Of a stretch of 64,000 nt of DNA, positions 1 to 8,689 are shown in pieces. Numbering within the stretch: position 1 is the stretch's first letter; each line of letters starts with the position of its first letter. Origin of the DNA: Eilatimonas milleporae (GTDB lineage Bacteria > Pseudomonadota > Alphaproteobacteria > Sphingomonadales > Kordiimonadaceae); assembly GCF_003688555.1 (NCBI RefSeq), contig NZ_REFR01000017.1, positions 1 to 64,000 on the forward strand. Reading direction: 5' to 3'. The notes under the pieces were generated by a model, which was not told the DNA's origin, ran no database searches, and saw only the letters and a program-made list of their open reading frames with translations. Both the position numbers and the translations under genes were made by a program.

Positions 1-168
1 GACAAGCTGCAGTTCACGCCCGGCCTGCCGAAGACCCGCTCCGGCAAGATCATGCGCCGCATCCTGCGCAAAATCGCCGAGAACAGCTTCGACACACTCG
101 GTGACACATCAACCCTCGCAGACCCAAGCGTCGTTGACACGCTCATCGCAAACAGATTGAATCGGTGA
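1..168 (+). CDS. acs: Acetyl-CoA synthetase, C-terminal fragment
   Basis: The window opens inside this gene; 55 codons and the TGA remain. The fragment contains [17 protein letters not shown], the conserved C-terminal motif of AMP-forming acetyl-CoA synthetases in which the lysine after SG is catalytic for adenylation and is the usual acetylation switch. The enzyme makes acetyl-CoA from acetate, ATP and CoA in the cytoplasm. The tail after the motif is short, as in normal Acs. Other acyl-CoA synthetases (for example propionyl) share the motif, so the exact substrate is not proven from this piece. Confidence 0.85.
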   Translation, partial: DKLQFTPGLPKTRSGKIMRRILRKIAENSFDTLGDTSTLADPSVVDTLIANRLNR

Positions 169-219
169 AATGATATGTGGCCGGGCCAACCTGCTCCCGG
201 CCTGATGGAGTGTGACCAT

Positions 220-1101
220 ATGGTATTGTCCCGATCCGGATTGTTGTCATCAAAAAGCTATGGCCGTTTTTTTGCGCTTGTTCTCATAGGGAGCCTGCTG
301 GCGCTGTCCGTTGCCTCGGTACCGCGCGGGGTGTCGGCGGAAGAGGGTGATGCCGTCTGGCGGGCCGTGCACCGCAACACCTTCCGTGAACCCGAGGATG
401 CCGCGCGCGACAGTCACCGCCATCCGGAAGACGTACTGCGGTTTTTCGGCATTGATGAGACCATGACCGTGGTTGAGGTCAACCCGGGTGGCGGATGGTA
501 CAGCCGTATTCTCGCCCCCCTGTTGAAAGACAGCGGACTGTATGTCGGTCTTGAGCACCACCCAAACCTGTATGAGGGCTATACCTATGCGGACCGGCTG
601 CGGGCCTATCCGGAGACAATCGATTCCAATCGTGCGCTCTATGGGTCGAGGGCCGTTGCCGGATGGATCGGCAATGCCGGGGATACACCGCAACCGGCGG
701 AAAGTGTCGATGTGGTTCTGGTCGTTCGTGCCATGCATAACTGGGTGCGGCGGGGCTTTTTCGATCACGCGATCGGGCAGTCCTGGGATATGCTGAAACC
801 GGACGGTGTTCTGGCCGTGGTACAGCACCGCGCGGACCCTGACGCCCATGGTGATCGTCATGCGACAACGCGGCGCGGGCGGTGGAAACAGGCGGAACTG
901 ATTGCCGCTGTCGAGGCTTACGGTTTCAGGCTTGAGGCCGCATCGGACATCAATGCCAATCCGAAGGATGCCAAAAATTACTCACAAGGGGTGTGGACCT
1001 TGCCGCCCGTTCTGGCCGCGGGTGATGAAAACCGTGCAGCCATGCGCGCCATTGGCGAGTCGGACCGCATGACATTGAAATTCGTCAAGGTGGTGCCCTA
1101 A
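220..1101 (+). CDS. Exported class I SAM-dependent methyltransferase-like protein (COG4798 type)
   Basis: A 293-aa protein with an N-terminal hydrophobic signal-like segment (about residues 16-40, ending near VSAEE) followed by a Rossmann methyltransferase domain. The SAM-loop motif VVEVNPGGGWYSRILAPLL is the variant seen in the predicted periplasmic methyltransferases of COG4798. I chose ATG 220 because GGAG lies nine bases upstream; an in-frame ATG at 175 would put an unlikely extra 15 residues ahead of the signal. It lies downstream of acs and 30 bases before the SixA-like gene. The substrate is unknown, and why a SAM-fold protein should be exported is unclear for the whole family. Confidence 0.75.
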   Translation: MVLSRSGLLSSKSYGRFFALVLIGSLLALSVASVPRGVSAEEGDAVWRAVHRNTFREPEDAARDSHRHPEDVLRFFGIDETMTVVEVNPGGGWYSRILAPLLKDSGLYVGLEHHPNLYEGYTYADRLRAYPETIDSNRALYGSRAVAGWIGNAGDTPQPAESVDVVLVVRAMHNWVRRGFFDHAIGQSWDMLKPDGVLAVVQHRADPDAHGDRHATTRRGRWKQAELIAAVEAYGFRLEAASDINANPKDAKNYSQGVWTLPPVLAAGDENRAAMRAIGESDRMTLKFVKVVP

Positions 1102-1131
1102 GCGCCGCCTGATCCGGCGGGGAGACCGCCC

Positions 1132-1692
1132 ATGCTGCGTCTTTATCTTTTGCGCCATGCCAAATCGGCCTGGGACGATCCCGGTCTTGATGACCATGAC
1201 AGGCCGCTGAATGCACGTGGACGGACGGCCGCGGCTCTGATGGGCCGTCATATGGCCGGGCTTATCGCCTGTGGCGACATGGACAGGCCTACGGTCATCT
1301 GCTCCAGTGCGCGGCGGGCCCGCGAAACCTGGAAAAGGGTGGCCCGTGCGGGGAAGCTGGACTGGCCGGTGCTTGAGGAACCGGCTCTTTACATGGCCGG
1401 TACCGGCAGTCTTGTCGGCATACTGAAGGCCCTGCCGACAGAGCTGTCATCTGTTATGCTGGTGGGCCATAATCCCGGCATGCAGGACCTGGCCCTGCTT
1501 CTGGCGGGCAGCGGTCCGCAGGCGATGCGTGCGCGCCTTCAGCGCAAGTTGCCAACCGGTTCCCTGCTTGAGATCGGTTTCAATCTGGACAGGTTTGCGC
1601 GGATTGCCCCGTCATCCGGGCGTCTGATCCGGTTTGACAGGCCCAAGGGACTGATGGCGGATACCGGCCTTTCAACATCCTGTGATGACTGA
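1132..1692 (+). CDS. SixA-like histidine phosphatase
   Basis: A 186-aa histidine phosphatase (phosphoglycerate mutase fold). The N-terminal RHAKSAWDDPGLDDHDRPLN is the SixA signature, with RHA replacing the RHG of PGM enzymes, and the second catalytic histidine is in MLVGHNPGMQDL. SixA-type enzymes dephosphorylate phosphohistidine proteins, classically HPt domains; the partner here is unknown. The GGGGAGACC-like ribosome site just before ATG 1132 supports the start. It follows the methyltransferase by 30 bases and may be co-transcribed with it. Confidence 0.85.
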   Translation: MLRLYLLRHAKSAWDDPGLDDHDRPLNARGRTAAALMGRHMAGLIACGDMDRPTVICSSARRARETWKRVARAGKLDWPVLEEPALYMAGTGSLVGILKALPTELSSVMLVGHNPGMQDLALLLAGSGPQAMRARLQRKLPTGSLLEIGFNLDRFARIAPSSGRLIRFDRPKGLMADTGLSTSCDD

Positions 1693-1785
1693 TCGGCTGA
1701 CAAGATACGCAACATTGTGCTAGCCTTGTGCCAAGGATAGGCAATAAAGCATCTTGTGCGAAGGGGGCAATGAAGGAGGATTGTC

Positions 1786-2334
1786 ATGCGTTTTTTGAGC
1801 GCGGTTGCTGCGATGGCTTTCATTTTCTCCGTAGCGAGCGGTGGTATGGGAGCATATGCGGGTGAGCTTGCCAAACGCATGGGTATTGAGACCGGCCCCA
1901 AGCTGGAGGTGATTTTCCAGACGCCTGATATTCTGCGTCAGGCGCGTGAGGCCATTATCTATGGCGAGGTGGAAAAGGCACGCGAGCTTTACGGTCGGGC
2001 CCTGACCCGCGACCTGAGCGAAAACCAGCGGGCACGGTCGCACAATGGCATGTGTGTCGTGCATATTCTCGAGCGTGCTTTCGACGATGCGTTGGAACAT
2101 TGCAATATGGCGATCCGCATTCGTCCCAACGATTGGCGCTTCTACAACAATCGTGGCAATATCTATCTGGAAACCGGCGCCCTTGAGGCTGCTATCGGCG
2201 AATATGAGCGTGGTCTGAAGCTGTCGCCGCAATCCGAGGTTATCCGCCGCAATCTGGCTTTAGCCAACAACCGGGTTCAGCCGGGTATGATGCCGGAAGC
2301 CGGCGGGGCGGGACTGGAAAAGAAAAATATCTAG
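1786..2334 (+). CDS. Exported tetratricopeptide-repeat protein
   Basis: A 182-aa protein with a clear signal peptide (residues 1-25, ending GAYA) and about three TPR units from residue 48 onward, including RPNDWRFYNNRGNIYLETG and ALEAAIGEYERGLKLSP, which carry the W/Y-G-Y/A-P spacing of TPRs. It is probably periplasmic and acts as a protein-protein adaptor. AAGGAGG lies just upstream of ATG 1786. The gene stands alone on the plus strand between the SixA-like gene and a lipoprotein gene. No partner can be named. Confidence 0.75.
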   Translation: MRFLSAVAAMAFIFSVASGGMGAYAGELAKRMGIETGPKLEVIFQTPDILRQAREAIIYGEVEKARELYGRALTRDLSENQRARSHNGMCVVHILERAFDDALEHCNMAIRIRPNDWRFYNNRGNIYLETGALEAAIGEYERGLKLSPQSEVIRRNLALANNRVQPGMMPEAGGAGLEKKNI

Positions 2335-2479
2335 ATTCTGTCGATAGTTGCACCAAACGAAAGTTGACGTGCACAAGCCTTTCTCCAGTCTTCCCCCACC
2401 TGTGTGCAGGTGCTAAAAGCAATGGGGCGGGGGGCGCGCCATTCAGGTTGTTCCCAGGCGGTGGAACGAGTGTGATTGT

Positions 2480-3208
2480 ATGACCACCGATGGGGACCAT
2501 GGTTTCGGCGTGAACAGGCTTGGGAAGCGAAAGAAGGTGTCAGCCGTGCAGCGGGTGGTCCTTGCAGTCTTGACACTTTTTATGACGGCCTGTGACCCGG
2601 CGACGCGTCTGCCAGCCGAGCCGACCGCGCAAATCGGCACGCGCGCCCTGATCAAGCGGCACGGTCAGGAACTGGTTGCCGAGGTGACCAGGGTCCGTGG
2701 CAAGCTGGTTACGACCGAATTCAACTGGCGCGGCGAGCAGGTGGCCAAGCGCCGATACTATCGCGGTCTGTATCCGATCAGCGGCACGGAATACGGCTAC
2801 CAGTTCGAGCTGGATTTCGACGACAGCCTGCTTGAGCAGATTTTTCCGCTTCGGGTCGGCAATCATGCCAGTTTTGACGGCAATCTGAAAATTATTGATC
2901 GAGGCACGGCAGTTGACGTTTTGGTGGACATGGTCGTCGTGGCTGAAAAAACCATCGACCTGTCCGAGAGCGCACATCGTGTTTTCGTGGTTGAGATCGA
3001 AACCGAGTATCGTTCGGCGGCGGGTGTCAAGCGCAAGAACAATACGGTTTATTACGCGCCGGACCTGTCGATGGTGCTGAAATCTGTCATGCATGAAGAA
3101 GGGCAACAGACTTTCTGGCGCGTGATTTCGGTTGAGCGTCCGGGCGCTGGCGGCAAGGTCAAATCACCAACCCTGCGGCAGCGCCGTTCCGGTACGGTGA
3201 TGATCTGA
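2480..3208 (+). CDS. Putative lipoprotein of unknown function
   Basis: A protein of up to 242 aa that I do not recognise. A hydrophobic stretch VVLAVLTLFMTAC ends in a lipobox-like cysteine (C38 of the long form), which suggests an outer-membrane lipoprotein. The remainder is beta-rich and polar with no metal or catalytic motif that I can see. The start is uncertain: ATG 2480 gives a long n-region, whereas GTG 2546 has AAGAAGG eight bases upstream and gives a compact 16-residue signal; I lean to GTG 2546. A weak six-bp hairpin (TGCCGC...GCGGCA, 3214-3230) follows the stop. Confidence 0.6.
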   Translation: MTTDGDHGFGVNRLGKRKKVSAVQRVVLAVLTLFMTACDPATRLPAEPTAQIGTRALIKRHGQELVAEVTRVRGKLVTTEFNWRGEQVAKRRYYRGLYPISGTEYGYQFELDFDDSLLEQIFPLRVGNHASFDGNLKIIDRGTAVDVLVDMVVVAEKTIDLSESAHRVFVVEIETEYRSAAGVKRKNNTVYYAPDLSMVLKSVMHEEGQQTFWRVISVERPGAGGKVKSPTLRQRRSGTVMI

Positions 3209-3319
3209 AAGCTTGCCGCTTTTCGCGGCAGCGCTTCATGCCTGCGTATCGCTGTGCCTGACAGATTTATGTTCCCCCGTTATAGTTCCCGAGGATCATC
3301 CTGGGGACAATCGGTCTTT

Positions 3320-3784
3320 ATGCAATTTATAAAACAGGCTGCGGACATACCGTGGGACGCGGCAGCCTCTCTTTACAGATGCTGGGACAGCAAGCGTCAT
3401 GACCGCCGCTGGCCCGCTTACGGTGATTTTTCGGCCATTGACCTTGTGCCCTGGCTTTCGCGTCTCCTGGTGGTGGAGCGTGATCCCGCTGCGCCCGATA
3501 TCTTTCAGTTCCGCATTATCGGTACCATGCTGACGGCAATTATGGAGTATGACCCGACAGGTTCCGATGTCCGCGGTATTGCCGGTGGCCGGGTTTATAA
3601 CGCGCATTTGCTCGAAGCGGCCGAAAAGGGAGACCCCTATATCATTCCGGATCAGCCTTCGGCGTTTGCCCGCAAGGACTATCGCCGGTACAGGGCCATC
3701 AGTTTGCCCTTGTCCGACGACGGGGCATGGGTGAGCGGCCTGATGGTCATGATGGATTATCTGCCCAGGGCCGATCAGTCCTGA
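3320..3784 (+). CDS. PAS domain protein of the PAS_5 family
   Basis: About 154 aa and made of essentially one domain. The pattern LYRCWDSKRHDRRWPAYGDF near the N-terminus, then LVVERD..., FQFRIIGTMLT and DPTGSDVRG, is typical of the alphaproteobacterial PAS_5 family (PF07310). That family consists of lone PAS-like proteins, probably small-ligand or redox sensors with no attached output domain. ATG 3320 is preceded by GGGGAC; GTG 3254 is an in-frame alternative that adds 22 residues. The gene is convergent with the Rieske gene. The ligand and target are unknown. Confidence 0.65.
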   Translation: MQFIKQAADIPWDAAASLYRCWDSKRHDRRWPAYGDFSAIDLVPWLSRLLVVERDPAAPDIFQFRIIGTMLTAIMEYDPTGSDVRGIAGGRVYNAHLLEAAEKGDPYIIPDQPSAFARKDYRRYRAISLPLSDDGAWVSGLMVMMDYLPRADQS

Positions 3785-3846
3785 TGGGCCAGCAGTCGTG
3801 GTGGACCAGTCCTGACCGACTCCCGGACAGGGGCGCCCCCTGTATT

Positions 3847-4227
3847 TCAGGCACTGACAATGCTGTCCCCGTCAATGTCTATGGCGATGCGGCGCAAATA
3901 CTGACCTTTGCAGGGGCCGCGCCGGCATTGGCCGTCCGTGGGCTCGAAAAGGGCGCCGTGGGTGCGGCACAGCAACAGTTTTCCCGACTGGTTGAAAAAA
4001 TCGGGACCATACAGGTTAAGCGGCGTGCCTGCATGCGGACACCGGTTTTCATATGCCAATATCTCATCACCGTGGACGATCAGGAATATCCTGACCTGAT
4101 GGTCGCCACTGCGGAAGGTGATGTCCTGAGCACCCTTTTTTCTAAGGTCCTCCAGCGTCGCCAGCCGCGTCCCGGGCTCCGGACCCGCCATGGTGTCTTC
4201 AAGATGTAGGGGGGGCGGTGCGGCCAT
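3847..4227 (-). CDS. Small Rieske [2Fe-2S] protein
   Basis: A 126-aa protein (113 aa if it starts at the second methionine, 4191). It has both halves of the Rieske cluster site, CPHAG (CxH) and CRTHGALF (CxxH), about 25 residues apart, plus the C-terminal Y-L-RRIAIDIDGD strand typical of NirD/ferredoxin-like Rieske domains. There is no catalytic oxygenase domain, so it is an electron carrier or a small accessory ferredoxin. It is the last gene of the tsaD-gpsA-yciI minus-strand run, 24 bases after the YciI gene. The partner is not evident. Confidence 0.85.
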   Translation of the reverse strand: MAAPPPLHLEDTMAGPEPGTRLATLEDLRKKGAQDITFRSGDHQVRIFLIVHGDEILAYENRCPHAGTPLNLYGPDFFNQSGKLLLCRTHGALFEPTDGQCRRGPCKGQYLRRIAIDIDGDSIVSA

Positions 4228-4251
4228 GGCGCGCGGGTCCTGTTTCTGATT

Positions 4252-4560
4252 TCAGCGATCGGTCTCTTTCGGGGCCCAGTCGCCAAGGACGGGGCGCCAG
4301 GGGTGAATGTCCACACGCTCGAAAACACCGGCCCTGGCGTAAGGATCGTTCTCGGCAAACAGTTTCACGGCGGCTTCGCTGGCGGCATCAATCAGGATCA
4401 TGCTGCCGATAGGCTTGGGGTCATCCCCCGGGCACAGCAAGGGGCCGGCCAGCTTCACCCGTGTGCCCGCGTCGCGCAGATAGGCCAGATGCTCGTCGCG
4501 GACGCGGGCCCTGATGGCGCCACCGTCCGGCCCATCGTAACAAAAAAGGGTATAAAGCAT
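4252..4560 (-). CDS. YciI-like protein
   Basis: A 102-aa protein with the whole YciI (YCII/dimeric alpha-beta barrel) pattern: LYTLFCYDGPDGGAIRARVRDEHLAYL at the start, GPLL...GSMILIDAASEAAVKLFAENDPYARAGVF in the middle and a W-RPVLG tail. The conserved histidine of REEHL is present as RDEHL, and the aspartate of the NDPY motif is present. Family members are small dimeric enzymes of poorly defined activity (some are dehalogenase or lactonase-like). It starts 15 bases after the gpsA stop, so it is translationally close to gpsA. Confidence 0.85.
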   Translation of the reverse strand: MLYTLFCYDGPDGGAIRARVRDEHLAYLRDAGTRVKLAGPLLCPGDDPKPIGSMILIDAASEAAVKLFAENDPYARAGVFERVDIHPWRPVLGDWAPKETDR

Positions 4561-4575
4561 TGGGTATCTCCAGTG

Positions 4576-5568
4576 TTAAGCGATTTCGCGGGTGAAAGGC
4601 CGTTCAAGCAGGTCCCGCACCACTTCGTTGACAGCGGCACCATCCTTCAGAATACGGAAAACCGAATGGGCGATGGGCATGCTGATGCCATGGTCCCGGG
4701 CGATGGTCTCAACCACTTCAACCGTGTGCGCGCCCTCGGCGACAGACCGCCGTTCCGCCATGATATCCTCGAAGCGCCGTCCTTCCCCCAGGGCCTTGCC
4801 AAGGGACATGTTGCGCGATTGCAGGCTGGAACAGGTCAGAATCAGATCCCCCAGGCCGGACAGTCCCATCAGGGTTTCCCGCCTGGCGTCAAAGGCCTGA
4901 CCGAAACGCATCATTTCGGCAAGACCCCGGGTGATCACGGCGGCCCGGGCGTTTTCTCCAAGCTGCAGGCCCGCCACCATGCCGCTGGCAATCGCCATGA
5001 CATTCTTGATCGCCCCGCCGATCTGGGCGCCGGGAACATCCGTGCTCGAATACAGCCGGAAGGTGGGCTGGCCCAGGCTGGCCGTGATCTGATCGGCAAG
5101 GGTCTCATCCGCGATGGCAAGCGTCAGGGCGCACGGCAGGCCGCGCGCCACCTCGCCGGCAAAGGTCGGGCCCGACAGGATGGCCGGAACGGCATCCGGA
5201 AGCGTATCCGCGATAACCACGCTCATCAGCTTGCCGGTTGCGACCTCGATCCCTTTTGAACAGATCAGTGCGGGTATACCGGGCGATACATGCTGGCGCA
5301 GGCGTTCGGTCACTGCCCGCATGTGCTGTGCCGGCGCGACCAGCAGCAGGGCTTCGCACACGGCCAGATCGGCCATGTCATGGGTGGCGGTAATCTCTTC
5401 ACGCAGATGAATACCGGGCAGGAAGATGCTGTTCAGCCGGTGCCGATTGATATCGGTCGCAACATCGGGCTCATGGGCCCAAAGCGTGACCTGTCGTCCC
5501 GCCCTTGCGGCGGCATTGGCCAGGGCTGTTCCCCAGGCTCCTGCACCGACAACTCCGATCCTCTGCAC
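4576..5568 (-). CDS. gpsA: NAD(P)-dependent glycerol-3-phosphate dehydrogenase
   Basis: A 330-aa cytoplasmic enzyme that reduces dihydroxyacetone phosphate to sn-glycerol 3-phosphate for phospholipid synthesis. The N-terminal VVGAGAWGTALANAAA is the GxGxWG dinucleotide site. Further markers are SGPTFAGEVARGLP, the catalytic lysine region GGAIKNVMAIASGM, and the late GLSGLGDLILTC motif that is diagnostic of GpsA. The length is normal. It lies 109 bases downstream of tsaD, as in many alphaproteobacteria, and is followed by the yciI-like and Rieske genes. Confidence 0.95.
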   Translation of the reverse strand: MQRIGVVGAGAWGTALANAAARAGRQVTLWAHEPDVATDINRHRLNSIFLPGIHLREEITATHDMADLAVCEALLLVAPAQHMRAVTERLRQHVSPGIPALICSKGIEVATGKLMSVVIADTLPDAVPAILSGPTFAGEVARGLPCALTLAIADETLADQITASLGQPTFRLYSSTDVPGAQIGGAIKNVMAIASGMVAGLQLGENARAAVITRGLAEMMRFGQAFDARRETLMGLSGLGDLILTCSSLQSRNMSLGKALGEGRRFEDIMAERRSVAEGAHTVEVVETIARDHGISMPIAHSVFRILKDGAAVNEVVRDLLERPFTREIA

Positions 5569-5677
5569 GGCCGCCTCTCCATATTTGTTTAAGGTCCGAT
5601 TTTTTTAAGGCTTGGTCGACTTTGGCCTTAAACCCAAGACCTTGGCAAGTCATCGCTGGGGGCGGCCGGTTGGACCT

Positions 5678-6829
5678 TCAGGCCTTTACACCCTTTTTGC
5701 CGCTGCCGATCCGTGCCGGCGCCCTGTCGTCCAGCGGCCAGCGCGGTCGCGCGCCGACGGCCATGTCGTCCCTGGCCGGGTCGGTTTTCAGGATTTCGAC
5801 GCCGGCCCAGGCGATCATCGCGCCATTGTCCGTGCAGTATTCAAGCGGGGGCGCATGAAAGACCATATGCGCGGATGTCGCAACGTCTGTCAGGCGTCTG
5901 CGGATTGCCGTGTTCGCGGCCACACCGCCGGCGACCACAAGCGGGGCCGGTTTTGCGCGAAAGTCCGGATAGTCTTCCTGAAAGCGGGCAACGGCGTGGC
6001 CGACACGGTCCGCCAGACAGTCCGTGACCGCGGCCTGAAATCCGGCGCACAGGTCGGCCCTGTCCGCCGTATCCATGGCGCCCTTTTCGGCGACCAGCGC
6101 TTCGGCCGTCTGACGCACGGCGGTCTTCAGCCCGGAAAAGGAGAAATCGCAGCCGGGCGTCCCCATCAGGGGGCGCGGCAGTTTGAAGCGGTCGGGATTT
6201 CCCCGGCCGGCTTCCCGTTCGACCGCCGGCCCGCCGGGGTAGCCGAGGCCCAGCAGCTTTGCCGTTTTGTCAAAGGCCTCTCCCGCCGCATCGTCAATGG
6301 TGCTGCCATACCGTCTGTATCGGCCGACCCCTTCCACCGCCAGGATCTGGCAATGCCCGCCTGACATCAGAACGAGCAGATAGGGAAACGCGATCTCTTC
6401 CGTCAGGCGCGCCGACAGGGCGTGCCCTTCCAGATGATTGACCGCAATGAAGGGCAGGCCGGTGGCCGCCGCCATGGCCTTTGCCGTCATCACGCCGACA
6501 ATCAGCCCGCCGATCAGGCCGGGACCGCTGGTTGCTGCAATGGCGTCAAGGGCGTCAAAACCGATCTTCGCATCGTCCAGGGTTTTGCGGATCAATCCGT
6601 CCAGGTGTTGAATATGCTGGCGCGCGGCCACTTCCGGAACCACGCCGCCATAGTCCGCGTGGGCCTGTACCTGGCTCAGCACGTGATGCGCCCGCACATG
6701 GCCGGCACCGTCAACCACGGCAACAGCGGTTTCATCGCAGCTTGTCTCCAGCCCCAGTACAAGCGGCGGATCGCCACGGTTTGTGCCGCCCGGTTTTCGG
6801 ATTGGGTTTTCTGTTTTGGGATCAGCCAT
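5678..6829 (-). CDS. tsaD: tRNA N6-threonylcarbamoyladenosine transferase TsaD
   Basis: A 383-aa ASKHA-fold protein that, with TsaB and TsaE, transfers threonylcarbamoyl to A37 of ANN-decoding tRNAs. Visible signatures are LGLETSCDETAVAVVDG near the N-terminus, the metal-binding HLEGH (in VNHLEGH), SGGHCQILAVEG, DDAAGEAFDKTAKLLGLGYPGG and the C-terminal NGAMIAWAG. The last 45 residues are charged and variable. The gene is divergent from hemC with about 120 bases between the starts, the common arrangement in this class. Confidence 0.96.
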   Translation of the reverse strand: MADPKTENPIRKPGGTNRGDPPLVLGLETSCDETAVAVVDGAGHVRAHHVLSQVQAHADYGGVVPEVAARQHIQHLDGLIRKTLDDAKIGFDALDAIAATSGPGLIGGLIVGVMTAKAMAAATGLPFIAVNHLEGHALSARLTEEIAFPYLLVLMSGGHCQILAVEGVGRYRRYGSTIDDAAGEAFDKTAKLLGLGYPGGPAVEREAGRGNPDRFKLPRPLMGTPGCDFSFSGLKTAVRQTAEALVAEKGAMDTADRADLCAGFQAAVTDCLADRVGHAVARFQEDYPDFRAKPAPLVVAGGVAANTAIRRRLTDVATSAHMVFHAPPLEYCTDNGAMIAWAGVEILKTDPARDDMAVGARPRWPLDDRAPARIGSGKKGVKA

Positions 6830-6951
6830 GATTGTCTATATAACCAGCCTGTAAGAAAGACATTTTCCTCACCCATGGCCGGCAGGTTCGTTAGTCCCGC
6901 CGGTGATTTTACCGCTGCCATATCCATGGGGCCTTATCATTGGGAGACACC

Positions 6952-7908
6952 GTGCCGCAAGCAGACATCGTCATTGGAACGCGGGGCAGCCCGCTTGCCC
7001 TGGCGCAGGCGAATCAGGTCCGTGACCGTCTGGTTGCCGCCCATGATGACCTGGAGGCTGACAGCATCCGCATTGAGGTGATCAAGACCACGGGCGACCG
7101 GATTCTCGACCGCAGTCTGATGACGGCGGGCGGCAAGGGCCTGTTTACCAAGGAAATCGAAGACGCGCTGCTGGATGGCTGTATCGACTGCGCGGTTCAT
7201 TCGGCAAAGGACATGCCGACCGCCCTGCCGGACGGGCTGATGCTGGCGGCCTTTCTGGTGCGTGAGGACGTTCGCGACGCGTTTATCAGCCCGGTGGCTG
7301 ACTGTTTTGAAAACCTGCCCGAGGGTGCTGTGCTCGGTACGGCATCCCTGCGGCGCCGGGCGCTGGCGCTCAGCCGCAGACCCGACCTGAGGGTCGTCAC
7401 CTTTCGCGGTAATGTGCAGACGCGCCTGAAAAAGCTGGCGGCGGGCGAGGCACACGCCACATTTCTCGCCCAGGCCGGTCTGAACCGGCTGGGCGAAGCC
7501 GCCACCGCCACCGAAACACTGCCGCTCGAAGATTTTCTACCCGCCCCGGCACAAGGGGCGATCACGGTCGAATGCCGCGAAAACGATACGGCCATGCGTG
7601 CGCGTCTTACCCCTCTGCACCATGAAAAGACGGCTGTCTGCGTTCGTGCCGAGCGGGCGTTTCTGTCCGCGCTGGACGGATCGTGCCGCACGCCGATCGC
7701 AGCCCATGCCCACCTGCAAGGGACGGACCTGCATCTTGACGGTTTGCTGCTGTCTCTTGACGGACGGCATGTCATCCGCGATCAAGGGAACGCACCGGCG
7801 GAAGATGCCGGACCGCTGGGCGACGGACTTGGCCGTTCCATAAGGCAGACGGCCGGGGCCGGCTTCTTCGCGCAACTGGAAAAAGATATCGAGGCATTGC
7901 TGTTATGA
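6952..7908 (+). CDS. hemC: Hydroxymethylbilane synthase (porphobilinogen deaminase)
   Basis: About 318 aa. It polymerises four porphobilinogens into hydroxymethylbilane for haem. GTRGSPLALAQANQVRDRL near the start, HSAKDMPTALPDGL and GTASLRRRAL are the standard HemC blocks. The dipyrromethane-cofactor cysteine is in LDGSCRTPIAAHA. I prefer GTG 6952, with GGGAG centred eight bases upstream, over the in-frame ATG 6940 that overlaps that ribosome site. Its stop overlaps the hemD start by four bases (ATGA), so the two are translationally coupled. Confidence 0.95.
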   Translation: MPQADIVIGTRGSPLALAQANQVRDRLVAAHDDLEADSIRIEVIKTTGDRILDRSLMTAGGKGLFTKEIEDALLDGCIDCAVHSAKDMPTALPDGLMLAAFLVREDVRDAFISPVADCFENLPEGAVLGTASLRRRALALSRRPDLRVVTFRGNVQTRLKKLAAGEAHATFLAQAGLNRLGEAATATETLPLEDFLPAPAQGAITVECRENDTAMRARLTPLHHEKTAVCVRAERAFLSALDGSCRTPIAAHAHLQGTDLHLDGLLLSLDGRHVIRDQGNAPAEDAGPLGDGLGRSIRQTAGAGFFAQLEKDIEALLL

Positions 7909-8603
7909 CCCGTGTGCTTGTCACGCGACCGCAGGATGAAGCGGAAAACACCGCCACCCTTCTCACAAAAATGGGGTTCGATGTTGAAATCTGCTCCATG
8001 ATCAGGGTGATGCCTGTTTCCTTCGCCTTTCCCCACCCGTCGCGGTCGATCATCGTGACCAGCAAAAATGGCGTGCGTCACGGTCTGACCAATCTGCCGG
8101 ACCGCGACAGGTCCATTTTTGCCGTCGGCGAAGCCACGGCGGCGGAAGCCCGGGCACTGGGCTACAAGAATGTCACCATTGGCCCCGGTACGGTGAAGGA
8201 ACTGATGCCGATGCTGACTGAATGCGGTCTCGACCTGAAGCGGGCTTTTGCCTATCTGGCCGGTGAGGATATTTCTTACGACATCACCGGTGCCCTGCAA
8301 AATCAGGGTATCGATGCCGATACCGTCACCGTCTATCAGACGCGCCCGCTGGAGGCCTTGCCGCCGGCGATCATCGACCAGTTTGCCGCCGGTGAAATCC
8401 AGGTTGCCCTCTTTTATTCACCCCGCGCAGCCTCTATCTTTGAAGAGCTGCTGGCGGAAATCGGCAAATCCTACTGGCTTGAAAAGGTCGATGCGTACGG
8501 ACTGTCAAGCCGGGTGACGCAGATGCTGCTTGGCAAATGGCACAGTGTTCAGCACCCCCTCATGCCGATGGAAAAGGCCATGCTGGCGATGTTGGCCCCC
8601 TGA
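7905..8603 (+). CDS. hemD: Uroporphyrinogen-III synthase
   Basis: A 232-aa protein. It closes and inverts ring D of hydroxymethylbilane to make uroporphyrinogen III. HemD sequences are poorly conserved, but the opening VLVTRPQDEAENTATLL, the SKNGVRHGL segment, FAVGEATAAEARALGY, the two-domain length and the coupling to hemC make the call safe. Domain 2 contains the typical VYQTRPLEALP and FYSPRAASIFEEL. It precedes the Mic60-like gene by 86 bases. Confidence 0.9.
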   Translation: MTRVLVTRPQDEAENTATLLTKMGFDVEICSMIRVMPVSFAFPHPSRSIIVTSKNGVRHGLTNLPDRDRSIFAVGEATAAEARALGYKNVTIGPGTVKELMPMLTECGLDLKRAFAYLAGEDISYDITGALQNQGIDADTVTVYQTRPLEALPPAIIDQFAAGEIQVALFYSPRAASIFEELLAEIGKSYWLEKVDAYGLSSRVTQMLLGKWHSVQHPLMPMEKAMLAMLAP

Positions 8604-8689
8604 ACAGCCGCCGGGACACTTTTCCGGGCGGGGGGTGCGTGAAACTGGACGTTCGATGACCCAAAGCTTTCAATGATCAAGGGCTTGCA

